This document shows, piece after piece, positions 1 through 6,395 of a stretch of DNA of 6,395 nucleotides (position 1 is its first letter; each line of letters starts with the position of its first letter). Both the position numbers and the translations under genes were made by a program. The DNA is from Flavobacteriales bacterium UBA2040. GTDB lineage: Bacteria; Bacteroidota; Bacteroidia; Flavobacteriales_D; Crocinitomicaceae. The notes below the pieces were generated by a model. That model did not search any database, was not told the DNA's origin, and saw only the letters and a program-made list of their open reading frames with translations. The DNA lies in contig DDBE01000150.1 in the NCBI GenBank assembly GCA_002332715.1, positions 1 to 6,395 of the forward strand, given 5' to 3'.

Positions 1-16
1 TTCCGTTTCTCAAAAT

Positions 17-664
17 ATGAAAATGATGAAAATTTTATTCTTGATTTGTGTTATCGCTCTCACAACTTCATTCGCCAACAGTCAAAATTCTTTCATGGGT
101 AAGATTGTTTTTTCCGTTGAAATGCTCGACACCAATATTCAAAAAATCATAGACAAGCGCGAAATGATTGTCTACACGAACGATACTTTAAGCAGAATTA
201 AAGTCCAGAATGACGCTCTTGGTGAGCAAGTTACCATAAAGCACTTAGAGCTTGATAAATCCTATTTGATGATGACGATGGTGGGTAAAAAACTTGCGAT
301 TCAAACGGATGGAAGTGAAGATTCTACATTGGCTGAACCCTATGAATTCAAATATAAATTGTTTGGTAGAAGAAAGGTAAATGGGTTCGTTTTGAAAAAA
401 GCAATTGTATTTCGTGAAGATTTAGAAGAAAAAAGAAAGATTTGGTATTTTAAAGATATACGTCCCGAAATCCTTGGAATGTATGATGGCATAAAAGGCC
501 TGCCGGCTGATTTTTACCTGGGCACCGTTGATGGAATCGTGCATTACAAAATTGAATCAATTGAAAAACAAGCTGTTAGTGCAGACATGTTTGGTATTCC
601 TTCTGATTACGAAAAAATTAAATTAAACGACTTCATGGATCACGTGAGACGCACGAAGAACTAA
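17..664 (+). CDS. Exported protein of unknown function, GLPGLI/DUF4412-like
   Basis: A 215-residue protein with a clear Sec signal peptide: basic start, hydrophobic stretch at residues 5-18, and likely cleavage near residues 20-22 (SFA/NSQ). It is therefore probably periplasmic or otherwise outside the inner membrane. There is no lipobox cysteine and no later membrane segment. The mature part alternates short polar and hydrophobic strands, suggesting a beta-rich fold. KGLPADFYL at 160-168 and FGIPSDYEKI near the C-terminus (192-201) recall the Bacteroidota GLPGLI and DUF4412 families, whose members carry a GLPG-like turn and a late F-x-I/L-P-x-x-Y-x-x-I motif; this is an inference from pattern, not a search. 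The frame stays open to the window's left edge, but the signal peptide fixes the start at 17. In Flavobacteriia ftsK often lies near the lipoprotein carrier gene lolA, and this small beta-rich exported protein occupies that kind of position, but I see no LolA signature. Function unknown. Confidence 0.75.
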   Translation: MKMMKILFLICVIALTTSFANSQNSFMGKIVFSVEMLDTNIQKIIDKREMIVYTNDTLSRIKVQNDALGEQVTIKHLELDKSYLMMTMVGKKLAIQTDGSEDSTLAEPYEFKYKLFGRRKVNGFVLKKAIVFREDLEEKRKIWYFKDIRPEILGMYDGIKGLPADFYLGTVDGIVHYKIESIEKQAVSADMFGIPSDYEKIKLNDFMDHVRRTKN

Positions 665-744
665 CAGTACACTGTGTATAGATTGACGATTCTACCCTAG
701 ATTTAGGCAATATTCTGAACTATCTTCGTTTGATATACCAAGAG

Positions 745-3228
745 ATGGCCAAGGAAAACATAATTATAGAGAGAACAAGCAAGCCAAAAGCAACTAAAAC
801 AGCCAAAAAGAAGAAAGGTAAGACCAAAACTGAGTCTCCTGAAAAATCCGATGGTATAAAAGTTGACAATGGGAAATGGCGAAATGCATTTGGTGTATTT
901 TTAATTCTCTTTTCTTTCTATTGCTTCCTTGCTTCTGTTTCATACGTTTTCACATGGCAAGAGGATCAAAATCAAGTCATCAATCGTAATTTTTTTGCTT
1001 ATATTTTTGGAGCAGATACAACCCCAGTAGCCAACTGGCTCGGAAAGTTTGGAGCATGGATTTCTCATCTGTTGTATTACCGTTTATTTGGAATATCATC
1101 ACTTGCAATAAGCTTTATTACTTTTCTTTTTGGTTTCAAATTGCTATTAAAAATCACACTACTTCCTATTAAACGAGCAGTTATTGTCTCCTCTTTGTTT
1201 ATGTTGTGGTCGTCGATATTTTTCGGCTTCTTCGCTGCATTCCCAAACTATTTCGGCGGTTCAATAGGCTATCACATTAACAATTGGTTGAACGTGACCA
1301 TTGGAAAACCAGGAACATTGCTTTTCATTCTTGTATTGTTGTATTTATTGGTTTCTACCTTATTCAATCCCAATTTAAAAGGGATTTTTAGTCGTTTGAC
1401 CAATTGGGGAAGAGACGATGAGGAATATGAAGATCAGAAATTGACGCATGTGGGTGATATGAATGTCGTGAATGCAATCACGGATGAACAAATTCAAAAA
1501 GACAATCCAACCGATGCCATTTCACTTGACGACGAAGATGAAGAGCTTTCCGACGAAGAAATGGACATTCACATGAAATCGACAGATGACGATTTTGAAA
1601 TTGAGATACCTGAAGAAAAATCAGGTCCTAGTTTAGACCCGATGAAGGTTGAAGTTCCAGATTCGGATGAAGAATTGAGTGATGAGGAGTTAAACGAATT
1701 GCAAAAAGAATTTGGTGATTACGATCCAAAATTAGACTTAGCAAGTTACACCCTTCCTCCTATTGATTTATTGAAAGATTTTGGAAATAGTACTATTAAC
1801 ATCAACAAGCAGGAACTAGAGGATAACAAGAATAAAATTGTTGAAACTCTTTCCCATTATAAAATTGACATTGCTAAAATAAAGGCTACGGTTGGGCCGA
1901 CAGTTACTCTTTATGAGATTATTCCGGCACCAGGTGTTCGTATTTCGAAGATTAAGAACTTGGAAGACGATATAGCTTTGAGTCTGAGCGCACTTGGTAT
2001 TCGCATTATTGCTCCTATTCCAGGAAAGGGTACGATTGGTATTGAGGTGCCAAATTCTAAACCTGAGATGGTAAGCATGCGTTCCTTGATTGCTTCGGAG
2101 AAATTCCAAAATTCAAATATGGAGTTACCCGTTGTGATGGGGAAAACGATTACGAATGAAACCTACACCTTCGATTTAACGAAGATGCCTCACCTTTTGG
2201 TTGCAGGTGCTACGGGACAAGGGAAATCAGTTGGGTTAAACGCGATTTTGATTTCTATCCTTTACAAAAAGCACCCAGCGCAAGTTAAGTTTGTATTGAT
2301 TGATCCCAAAAAAGTGGAGTTGACTTTATTTAATAAAATCGAACGTCACTTTTTAGCAAAATTACCGGATGAAGAAGAAGCAATTATTACCGACACCTCT
2401 AAAGTGGTTAATACATTGAATTCACTTTGTATCGAAATGGACAACCGTTACGATTTATTGAAATTGGCTTCTGCAAGAACGATTAAAGAATATAACGCTA
2501 AGTTCATTGCACGAAAATTGAATCCTGAGAAAGGTCATAATTATTTACCTTATATCGTCGTGCTTATTGATGAGTTTGCCGATTTGATTATGACTGCAGG
2601 TAAAGAAGTGGAGCACCCAATAGCGCGTATAGCTCAGTTAGCACGAGCCGTAGGTATTCACTTGATTGTTGCAACGCAGCGTCCTTCGGTGAATGTAATT
2701 ACGGGTATGATTAAAGCCAATTTCCCTGCCCGAATTGCTTTTAGAGTATTGTCTAAAATTGATTCTAGAACTATTTTGGACGGTTCAGGCGCCGATCAAT
2801 TGATTGGACGAGGTGACATGCTTATTTCAACGGGAGCAGATATGATTCGATTACAATGTGGATTTGTCGATACGCCAGAGGTGGAAGCGATTTGTGAATT
2901 TATTGGCGAACAACGTGCATATCCTCAAGCCTTGCTTTTACCAGAATATGTTCCAGAAGGCAGTGAAGCTAGTGGTGGCGATATGAGTTCGGAGGAACTT
3001 GATGTAATGTTTGCTGATGCGGCTAGAATCGTAGTTACCCATCAGCAAGGTTCAGCTTCTTTGCTGCAACGTAAATTAAAATTAGGTTACAACAGAGCTG
3101 GACGAATCGTGGATCAATTGGAAGGATACGGTATTATCGGCCCATTCCAAGGAAGCAAGGCACGAGATGTACTTTATGCGGATTTGGATACTTTAGAACA
3201 GCTTTTGGGAGACAAAGGGATAGTTTAG
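745..3228 (+). CDS. ftsK: DNA translocase FtsK
   Basis: Septum-located, ATP-driven DNA pump that clears and aligns chromosome termini during division; in the family it also activates XerCD recombination at dif. Numbering from ATG 745 gives 827 residues. A basic Lys/Thr-rich N-terminus is followed by about four membrane segments (near 50-71, 111-136, 146-168, 190-208), then a very acidic linker (about 225-330). The RecA-like motor follows: Walker A GATGQGKS at 488-495, Walker B VVLIDE at 605-610 followed by FADLIM, and the conserved ATQRPSVNVITGMIKANFPARIAFRV stretch in two parts, ATQRPSVNVITG then MIKANFPARIAF. The C-terminal winged-helix gamma domain (about 751-827) has the typical RAGRIVDQLE and SKARDVL segments that read polar KOPS-type DNA sites. 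The frame could start five codons earlier at TTG 730, but ATG 745, giving MAKENI, is the more credible start. Length and motifs are those of an intact gene. The linker contains a repeated DEELSDEE block. Transcription probably ends at the hairpin just downstream. Confidence 0.97.
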   Translation: MAKENIIIERTSKPKATKTAKKKKGKTKTESPEKSDGIKVDNGKWRNAFGVFLILFSFYCFLASVSYVFTWQEDQNQVINRNFFAYIFGADTTPVANWLGKFGAWISHLLYYRLFGISSLAISFITFLFGFKLLLKITLLPIKRAVIVSSLFMLWSSIFFGFFAAFPNYFGGSIGYHINNWLNVTIGKPGTLLFILVLLYLLVSTLFNPNLKGIFSRLTNWGRDDEEYEDQKLTHVGDMNVVNAITDEQIQKDNPTDAISLDDEDEELSDEEMDIHMKSTDDDFEIEIPEEKSGPSLDPMKVEVPDSDEELSDEELNELQKEFGDYDPKLDLASYTLPPIDLLKDFGNSTININKQELEDNKNKIVETLSHYKIDIAKIKATVGPTVTLYEIIPAPGVRISKIKNLEDDIALSLSALGIRIIAPIPGKGTIGIEVPNSKPEMVSMRSLIASEKFQNSNMELPVVMGKTITNETYTFDLTKMPHLLVAGATGQGKSVGLNAILISILYKKHPAQVKFVLIDPKKVELTLFNKIERHFLAKLPDEEEAIITDTSKVVNTLNSLCIEMDNRYDLLKLASARTIKEYNAKFIARKLNPEKGHNYLPYIVVLIDEFADLIMTAGKEVEHPIARIAQLARAVGIHLIVATQRPSVNVITGMIKANFPARIAFRVLSKIDSRTILDGSGADQLIGRGDMLISTGADMIRLQCGFVDTPEVEAICEFIGEQRAYPQALLLPEYVPEGSEASGGDMSSEELDVMFADAARIVVTHQQGSASLLQRKLKLGYNRAGRIVDQLEGYGIIGPFQGSKARDVLYADLDTLEQLLGDKGIV

Positions 3229-3256
3229 AGATTACCTCGATCAGATTCAAACCTCA

Positions 3257-3281
3257 GAGAGTTTTCCTTTGGAAAACTTTT
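3257..3281 (+). terminator. Probable intrinsic terminator of ftsK
   Basis: A perfect 8-base inverted repeat, AGTTTTCC (3260-3267) and GGAAAACT (3271-3278), encloses a TTT loop. It can extend by G-U, A-U and G-U pairs into a short run of T (3278-3281). It lies 28 bases after the ftsK stop codon, between convergent genes. The stem is GC-poor and the T run is short and partly used in the extended stem, so termination strength is uncertain. On the minus strand the hairpin lacks a following T run, so it is assigned to the plus strand. Confidence 0.5.
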
Positions 3282-3363
3282 GCAGAGTAAAGCGCAGAGA
3301 TCGCAAAGTGCTATAATAATTATTCTCGGCGCTTTCCGCGAAACTCTCAGCGTATCTCAGCGG
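3282..3363. repeat. Degenerate inverted repeat with tandem CGCAGAG-type units
   Basis: The left arm (about 3282-3311) contains three related units on a 9-11 base period: GCAGAGTAAAG, CGCAGAGAT and CGCAAAGTG. The right arm (about 3328-3363) contains their reverse-complement counterparts, built from CGCTTTC, CGCGAAACTC, TCAGCGTATC and TCAGCGG. The arms flank an AT-rich centre holding the palindrome AATAATTATT (3315-3324). Aligned as a hairpin, the arms pair with a few 1-2 base bulges. From memory, intergenic repeats of this CGCAGAG/CTCTGCG flavour recur after genes in many Bacteroidota genomes; I know of no settled function. It ends directly against the stop codon of the metallophosphatase gene and may help terminate that transcript or mark a dispersed repeat family. 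Confidence 0.6.
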
Positions 3364-4278
3364 TTAAATTTCAAGTAACGACCCTTCACCTTTGTTCTTC
3401 CCTTTTTCAAACACAAAGTCGATTCTTCCCAAGTTAAGTCCAGCCCAACCTACTTGATTGACCAACACATTATCACCTTCTGTATTTTGAAGTACGGTCG
3501 GTTCAGGAAGAAAAGTATGCGTATGTCCACCGATGATTAAATGTATTCCTTTGGTCTCTTGTGCCAGTTTGTAATCGCTTACTTTAGACGCATCATCGTA
3601 GGCATAACCTAAATGAGAGAGGCACACTACCAAATCACACTTCGCTTTTTGAAGTTGCTCAACTTGCTCTTGTGCAATGGCAATTGGGTCAATAAATTTC
3701 GTGTCTTCGTACTTACTTTTAGGCACTAAACCGTCGAGTTCAACACCTACGCCAAAAACACCAATATTTATTCCGCCTTTTTTGAATATGTGATGTGGTT
3801 TTGTTAAACCTGTTAAAACCGTATTAGCGAAGTCATAATTGGCACAGAGAAAAGGGAAATCCGCATACTCTTGCGCTGTTTTAAATCCCTCCATTCCCCC
3901 ATCAAAATCGTGATTACCCATTGTGGCAGCATCGTAACCCAAAGCTTTCATGACTTTCATCTCGAGTACACCTCCGTATTTATTAAAAAAGGGGGTTCCC
4001 TGAAAAATATCGCCTGCATCGAGTAACAATACATTCTCTTCTTGTAATCGAATATCATTAATCATATTAGCTCTATGACTCACTCCACCTCTACCTGGAT
4101 ACTTCGAATCGTCTACTGGAAATGGATCAATATGAGAATGCGTATCGTTGGTATGTAACACAGTCAGTTTCCTTTCCGTATTACCTCGGAAAAACAATTC
4201 AGAACCCAATTGTGTCGCTACGATTACGCCACCACTTAGATACAATGAATCGCCAAGAAATTTTCTTCTAGTCCACAT
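3364..4278 (-). CDS. Tat-exported metallophosphatase, 5'-nucleotidase N-terminal (catalytic) half
   Basis: A 304-residue calcineurin-like metallophosphatase of the UshA/5'-nucleotidase type, expected to hydrolyse the phosphate of nucleotides or related phosphomonoesters using two metal ions. All metal-site motifs are visible: HTNDTHSH (D45, H47), LLDAGDIFQGTP (D87, D90), GNHDFDGG at 121-128, SHLGY at 221-225 (H222) and GGHTHTF at 250-256 (H252, H254). The N-terminus has TRRKFLGDS followed by a hydrophobic stretch (11-24), a good twin-arginine signal, so the protein is probably exported folded to the periplasm. It has no C-terminal nucleotidase domain, and its length equals one domain. That partner domain is encoded by the gene directly upstream, whose end it overlaps by 11 bases (4268-4278), implying translational coupling. 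Separate genes for the two halves are, as I recall, usual in Flavobacteriia. The stop codon TAA abuts the intergenic repeat. The gene looks intact; exact substrate range cannot be read from the sequence. Confidence 0.93.
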   Translation of the reverse strand: MWTRRKFLGDSLYLSGGVIVATQLGSELFFRGNTERKLTVLHTNDTHSHIDPFPVDDSKYPGRGGVSHRANMINDIRLQEENVLLLDAGDIFQGTPFFNKYGGVLEMKVMKALGYDAATMGNHDFDGGMEGFKTAQEYADFPFLCANYDFANTVLTGLTKPHHIFKKGGINIGVFGVGVELDGLVPKSKYEDTKFIDPIAIAQEQVEQLQKAKCDLVVCLSHLGYAYDDASKVSDYKLAQETKGIHLIIGGHTHTFLPEPTVLQNTEGDNVLVNQVGWAGLNLGRIDFVFEKGKNKGEGSLLEI

Positions 4279-4984
4279 GGATTCTACAAGTATTATCGAT
4301 CTTTAGAGTGTCTTGCGCTTTTACTTGGTTCAAAAACACGTCTCGCAGCAAATCACCAAGATCCGTTTTTTCTAAGCTCTTTTCAAAAAAAGTCATTTTG
4401 TCGCCGCCATTGGCTAAATAATCAGAAGTTAAAATGATAAACTCGTCTCCATCGGTGTTTCGTTCATCAAAAATCAACTTCCCCCCAATCAATCTAGCAT
4501 TGGCAATTGGTTCGCCACCGGAGGCAAAAAGATAGCTCTCGATATCAGGCATAGCCGACATTGGCATCCGTACAACGACCACGTTATTATCAAAGGGCAT
4601 GAACGAATATATGTCTCCGACAGTCAAAGCACCTTTGTTGAATCGACTTCGCAATCCTCCCACATTCAACAAGACCAGACAATTGGAATTTAAATCTAGC
4701 TTTTCCTTGTATTCATAATAAAGTGCGTCGGCGGCCCAATTGTTTCACGGACTACAAGGTCGAGCTTTTCCTAAATCTTGAGGACAATACCCGATCACCT
4801 CGTTCATTTCATCCTTCAAGCCCTCACGATACGGAAAAACCAAAGAATCTATTGAACCAACGCCAGATTGAGAATTCTCAACAGCTGTGGTATTGCTCTT
4901 CCATTTCGATGGAAAAAAAGAAGAGCAGGCTGTTACGCCCGCTCCTACTAATACAATGAATAAATATATTGTTGTTCTTTTCAA
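4268..4984 (-). pseudogene. 5'-nucleotidase C-terminal-domain lipoprotein, interrupted by in-frame TGA
   Basis: One frame of 239 codons with TGA at codon 80 (4745-4747) and the final TAG at 4268-4270. The start is TTG 4984, the only usable start after an upstream in-frame TGA (4997-4999). It begins a lipoprotein signal peptide with lipobox GVTAC and Cys20. Codons 39-79 hold a family-like segment (VFPYREGLKDEM, EVIGYCP). Immediately after the TGA the same frame gives NNWAADALYYEY, matching the family's (L)GNLxADA helix. Further nucleotidase C-domain motifs follow: NVGGLRSR at 107-114, GALTVGDIYSFMPFDNN ending near 134, and SDYLANGGD at 187-195, which in UshA-type enzymes form the nucleotide-binding pocket. 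A Leu codon TTA at position 80 would restore the typical SPLNNW, so one T-to-G change is enough. Without readthrough only a 79-residue lipopeptide is made. A fragment restarting at TTG 4672 would lack a signal peptide and the NNWAADAL helix. The gene starts one base after the endonuclease stop and overlaps the metallophosphatase, so it is operon-embedded. Confidence 0.85.
4745..4747 (-). other. In-frame TGA codon inside the nucleotidase C-domain gene
   Basis: On the plus strand this is tca, read as TGA on the minus strand. The local reading is P (CCG), stop (TGA), N (AAC), N (AAT), W (TGG). Frame is kept on both sides: the distance from start codon 4984 to the downstream conserved motifs is a multiple of three, so this is a substitution-type interruption, not a frameshift. 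Trp is written TGG three codons later, which argues against UGA simply meaning Trp. Confidence 0.9.
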
Positions 4985-4985
4985 A

Positions 4986-6395
4986 CTATTCGATAATCAT
5001 TCTTTTTGTTGATGTTCCGTATGGTGTCGAAACTTGTACCAGATAAATTCCAGCTGGCAACGTTTGACCTTTCAATTCAACAACAGGTACTTCTTCGTAC
5101 TCTTTCGAAAATACAGTTTTACCTTGAATATCGTTGATTAGAATTTGATTAATTGTCGTACCATTCACTTGAATAAACACCTCATTTGTTGAAGGAACGG
5201 GGAATATCGATAAATTGTTTGACAACAACTCGTTCAATTCGTTCGTGCTAGCACAGGCTACGTAAGTCATATTTGTAAAGTTCACATTACATGCAAATTG
5301 CACTGAATCGACGAAAGGGTTTCTATTGTTTTGCAAAGAGAAAATGTACTCATTACGCGCAATTTCATAATTATCAGGAAGATCTTGATAATGCCAAGCT
5401 TTCAAATTATTCTGACCTTGGTTAGTTGGCAATTGCCAGTTTTGCCCTGAAATCCCATTATAAGCGGTTGCCATGTACATAATTGCACGAGCCGCGTTTC
5501 CTTTGTGGATTTGTCTTGGTTCGTACACCAATTGACTTCCGTTATAACCAACTCGTCCTTCTAGGTATGTAAATACTACATTTCCAGTGATACTATCTAA
5601 AGGTAAATTACTTCTTGGCCCATTCGCTTGGGTATTGTTTGCTGGGTACAAGTTATGAAAGTCAGAATACTCAGGTTTCGCTGGATTATCAGCGGGGTAT
5701 GTTGGCATCCATGAATGTGCGTATGTATGCTCACGGCTATAACCAGTTGCTGTCCAATCAAAAGGATCTGTGTACACTTTATGTTCACCTGAATAAGCAC
5801 AAACCACAAAAGACAGACCATTCGTCGTGTCTTGAGGTTCAAAAACACTCATTATTGTTGTTTTGTAATTGAAATAAGAAATAACTTGGTGTGTATTAAT
5901 AAGCGCGCTCAAATCCGTTAAGAAAGAAGGTGACATACTATTGATACCTGTGTAATAAGTTCCAATGTTTTCTCCTGGACTTGTAACCGACGTCGATGCA
6001 GGAGTAATAGTTTTATAATTTGTATACGCACCCTGACCGTTATAAGCGAAAACTTTCAACTCATAGCTTTGGTTGGCGATAATTCCTCTTGGCACGAAAG
6101 CTGTTGAAGGTCCAACATAAGCTACTTTCGCATCACCAATGACATCACCTCGCATGTAGGATTGACCATCAACTGGTTGACCTGTGAAAGTCCCTCCGTT
6201 CTTCCAAAGAACAATGTAATTTGTTGCTGTTGCAGACGGTGTAAAAGAACCATTCATTGTATACGACTCAACATTTGTCATTGTTAATCCTGTAGCATTT
6301 GTTGCTGGCTCAGATGCTAAATTATCTAGTCCAACTGCCTCTAGATTAATTACATAAACAGATTCATCTGGATCGTTGTTGTTGATTGTTAATGT
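4986..6395 (-). CDS. Secreted endonuclease I-family protein with T9SS sorting domain (5' end outside window)
   Basis: The frame is open to the right edge of the window, so the N-terminus and signal peptide are missing; ATG 6279-6281 lies inside a domain and is not the start. The 38 codons before it read TLTINNNDPDESVYVINLEA and onward, the last strands of an immunoglobulin-like choice-of-anchor/ASH-type domain. An FN3-like domain follows (about 6315-5985; YIVLWKNGG, YELKVFAYNGQG). The nuclease domain spans about 5963-5294, with SREHTYAHSWMP (catalytic His at 5727-5729), YSDFHNLYPANN, NGPRSN, IHKGNAARAIMYMAT and a final EIARNEYIFSLQNNRNPFVD. These are the signature blocks of the endonuclease I/EndA family of metal-dependent nucleases that cut DNA and often RNA. 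The last about 75 residues (5213-4989; NLSIFPVPS, LINDIQGKTVF, LPAGIYLVQV, KRMIIE) form a type A T9SS sorting domain, so the protein is probably secreted or surface-attached. Stop is TAG at 4986-4988, one base before the next gene. Nuclease and sorting calls are strong; the upstream domains are less certain. Confidence 0.93.
   Translation of the reverse strand, partial: TLTINNNDPDESVYVINLEAVGLDNLASEPATNATGLTMTNVESYTMNGSFTPSATATNYIVLWKNGGTFTGQPVDGQSYMRGDVIGDAKVAYVGPSTAFVPRGIIANQSYELKVFAYNGQGAYTNYKTITPASTSVTSPGENIGTYYTGINSMSPSFLTDLSALINTHQVISYFNYKTTIMSVFEPQDTTNGLSFVVCAYSGEHKVYTDPFDWTATGYSREHTYAHSWMPTYPADNPAKPEYSDFHNLYPANNTQANGPRSNLPLDSITGNVVFTYLEGRVGYNGSQLVYEPRQIHKGNAARAIMYMATAYNGISGQNWQLPTNQGQNNLKAWHYQDLPDNYEIARNEYIFSLQNNRNPFVDSVQFACNVNFTNMTYVACASTNELNELLSNNLSIFPVPSTNEVFIQVNGTTINQILINDIQGKTVFSKEYEEVPVVELKGQTLPAGIYLVQVSTPYGTSTKRMIIE

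Noticed and set aside
664..675. Small inverted repeat ACAGT-AC-ACTGT just after the first gene
   Set aside because: Stem of five bases with a two-base loop and no T run; too weak to call a terminator or operator.
698..728. Bacteroidota-type -7 promoter boxes before ftsK (TAGATTTA at 698-705, TATCTTCG at 721-728, each one base off TAnnTTTG)
   Set aside because: Neither has a TTG-type -33 box at the usual 17-23 base spacing, and such 7 of 8 matches are common by chance in AT-rich sequence.
1816..2109. 97-codon minus-strand open frame inside ftsK
   Set aside because: Lies wholly within the conserved ftsK coding region on the opposite strand, and its translation has no recognisable domain or signal.
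4268..4672. A separate 134-residue gene starting at TTG 4672
   Set aside because: It is the same frame as the upstream lipoprotein ORF, begins mid-domain with no signal peptide, and the codons between 4747 and 4672 also match the family, so it is the distal part of one interrupted gene.
4723..4959. 78-codon plus-strand open frame opposite the lipoprotein gene
   Set aside because: Antisense to a segment whose minus-strand frame matches the nucleotidase family; the plus-strand product looks low in meaning and rich in chance residues.
5597..5872. Two short open frames, 5597-5848 minus and 5615-5872 plus, within the endonuclease gene
   Set aside because: Both overlap the catalytic part of the endonuclease domain, whose own frame shows clear family motifs.
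1..6395. Search by eye for CRISPR arrays, tRNA or rRNA genes, transposases, toxin-antitoxin pairs or a novel defence system
   Set aside because: No regularly spaced repeats, no tRNA cloverleaf, no transposase or integrase motifs, and nearly all sequence is accounted for by five recognisable coding regions.

Overview
The window looks like a piece of a Bacteroidota chromosome, most likely order Flavobacteriales. The evidence is the low-GC sequence, a type IX secretion (T9SS) C-terminal sorting domain on a secreted nuclease, a 5'-nucleotidase split into two adjacent genes, and the style of the FtsK protein. Genus cannot be settled from the sequence alone; a Crocinitomicaceae/Fluviicola-like origin is only a guess.

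Layout: two convergent gene groups meet at about 3229-3363. On the plus strand, a small exported protein of unknown function (17-664) is followed after 80 bases by a complete ftsK, the septal DNA translocase (745-3228). On the minus strand, read from the right edge, there is a multidomain secreted endonuclease I-family protein whose 5' end lies outside the window (4986 to beyond 6395). One base after its stop comes a lipoprotein gene for the C-terminal domain of a 5'-nucleotidase (4268-4984), which carries an in-frame TGA. Overlapping that gene by 11 bases is a Tat-exported metallophosphatase, the N-terminal catalytic half of the 5'-nucleotidase (3364-4278). The 135-base convergent gap holds a short hairpin with a T tail and a longer degenerate inverted repeat.

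How the genes fit together: the minus-strand genes form a plausible operon for using extracellular nucleic acid. A T9SS nuclease would cut DNA or RNA outside the cell, and the split nucleotidase would strip phosphate from the resulting nucleotides. The plus-strand ftsK is a housekeeping cell-division gene and has no obvious link to this.

Most notable observation: the 5'-nucleotidase C-domain gene reads as one continuous frame on both sides of a single TGA (4745-4747), and the residues on both sides match the family. This is a nonsense mutation, a sequencing error or, least likely, a recoding event; it is not two separate genes. I see no mobile element, CRISPR array, RNA gene or evident novel defence system here.
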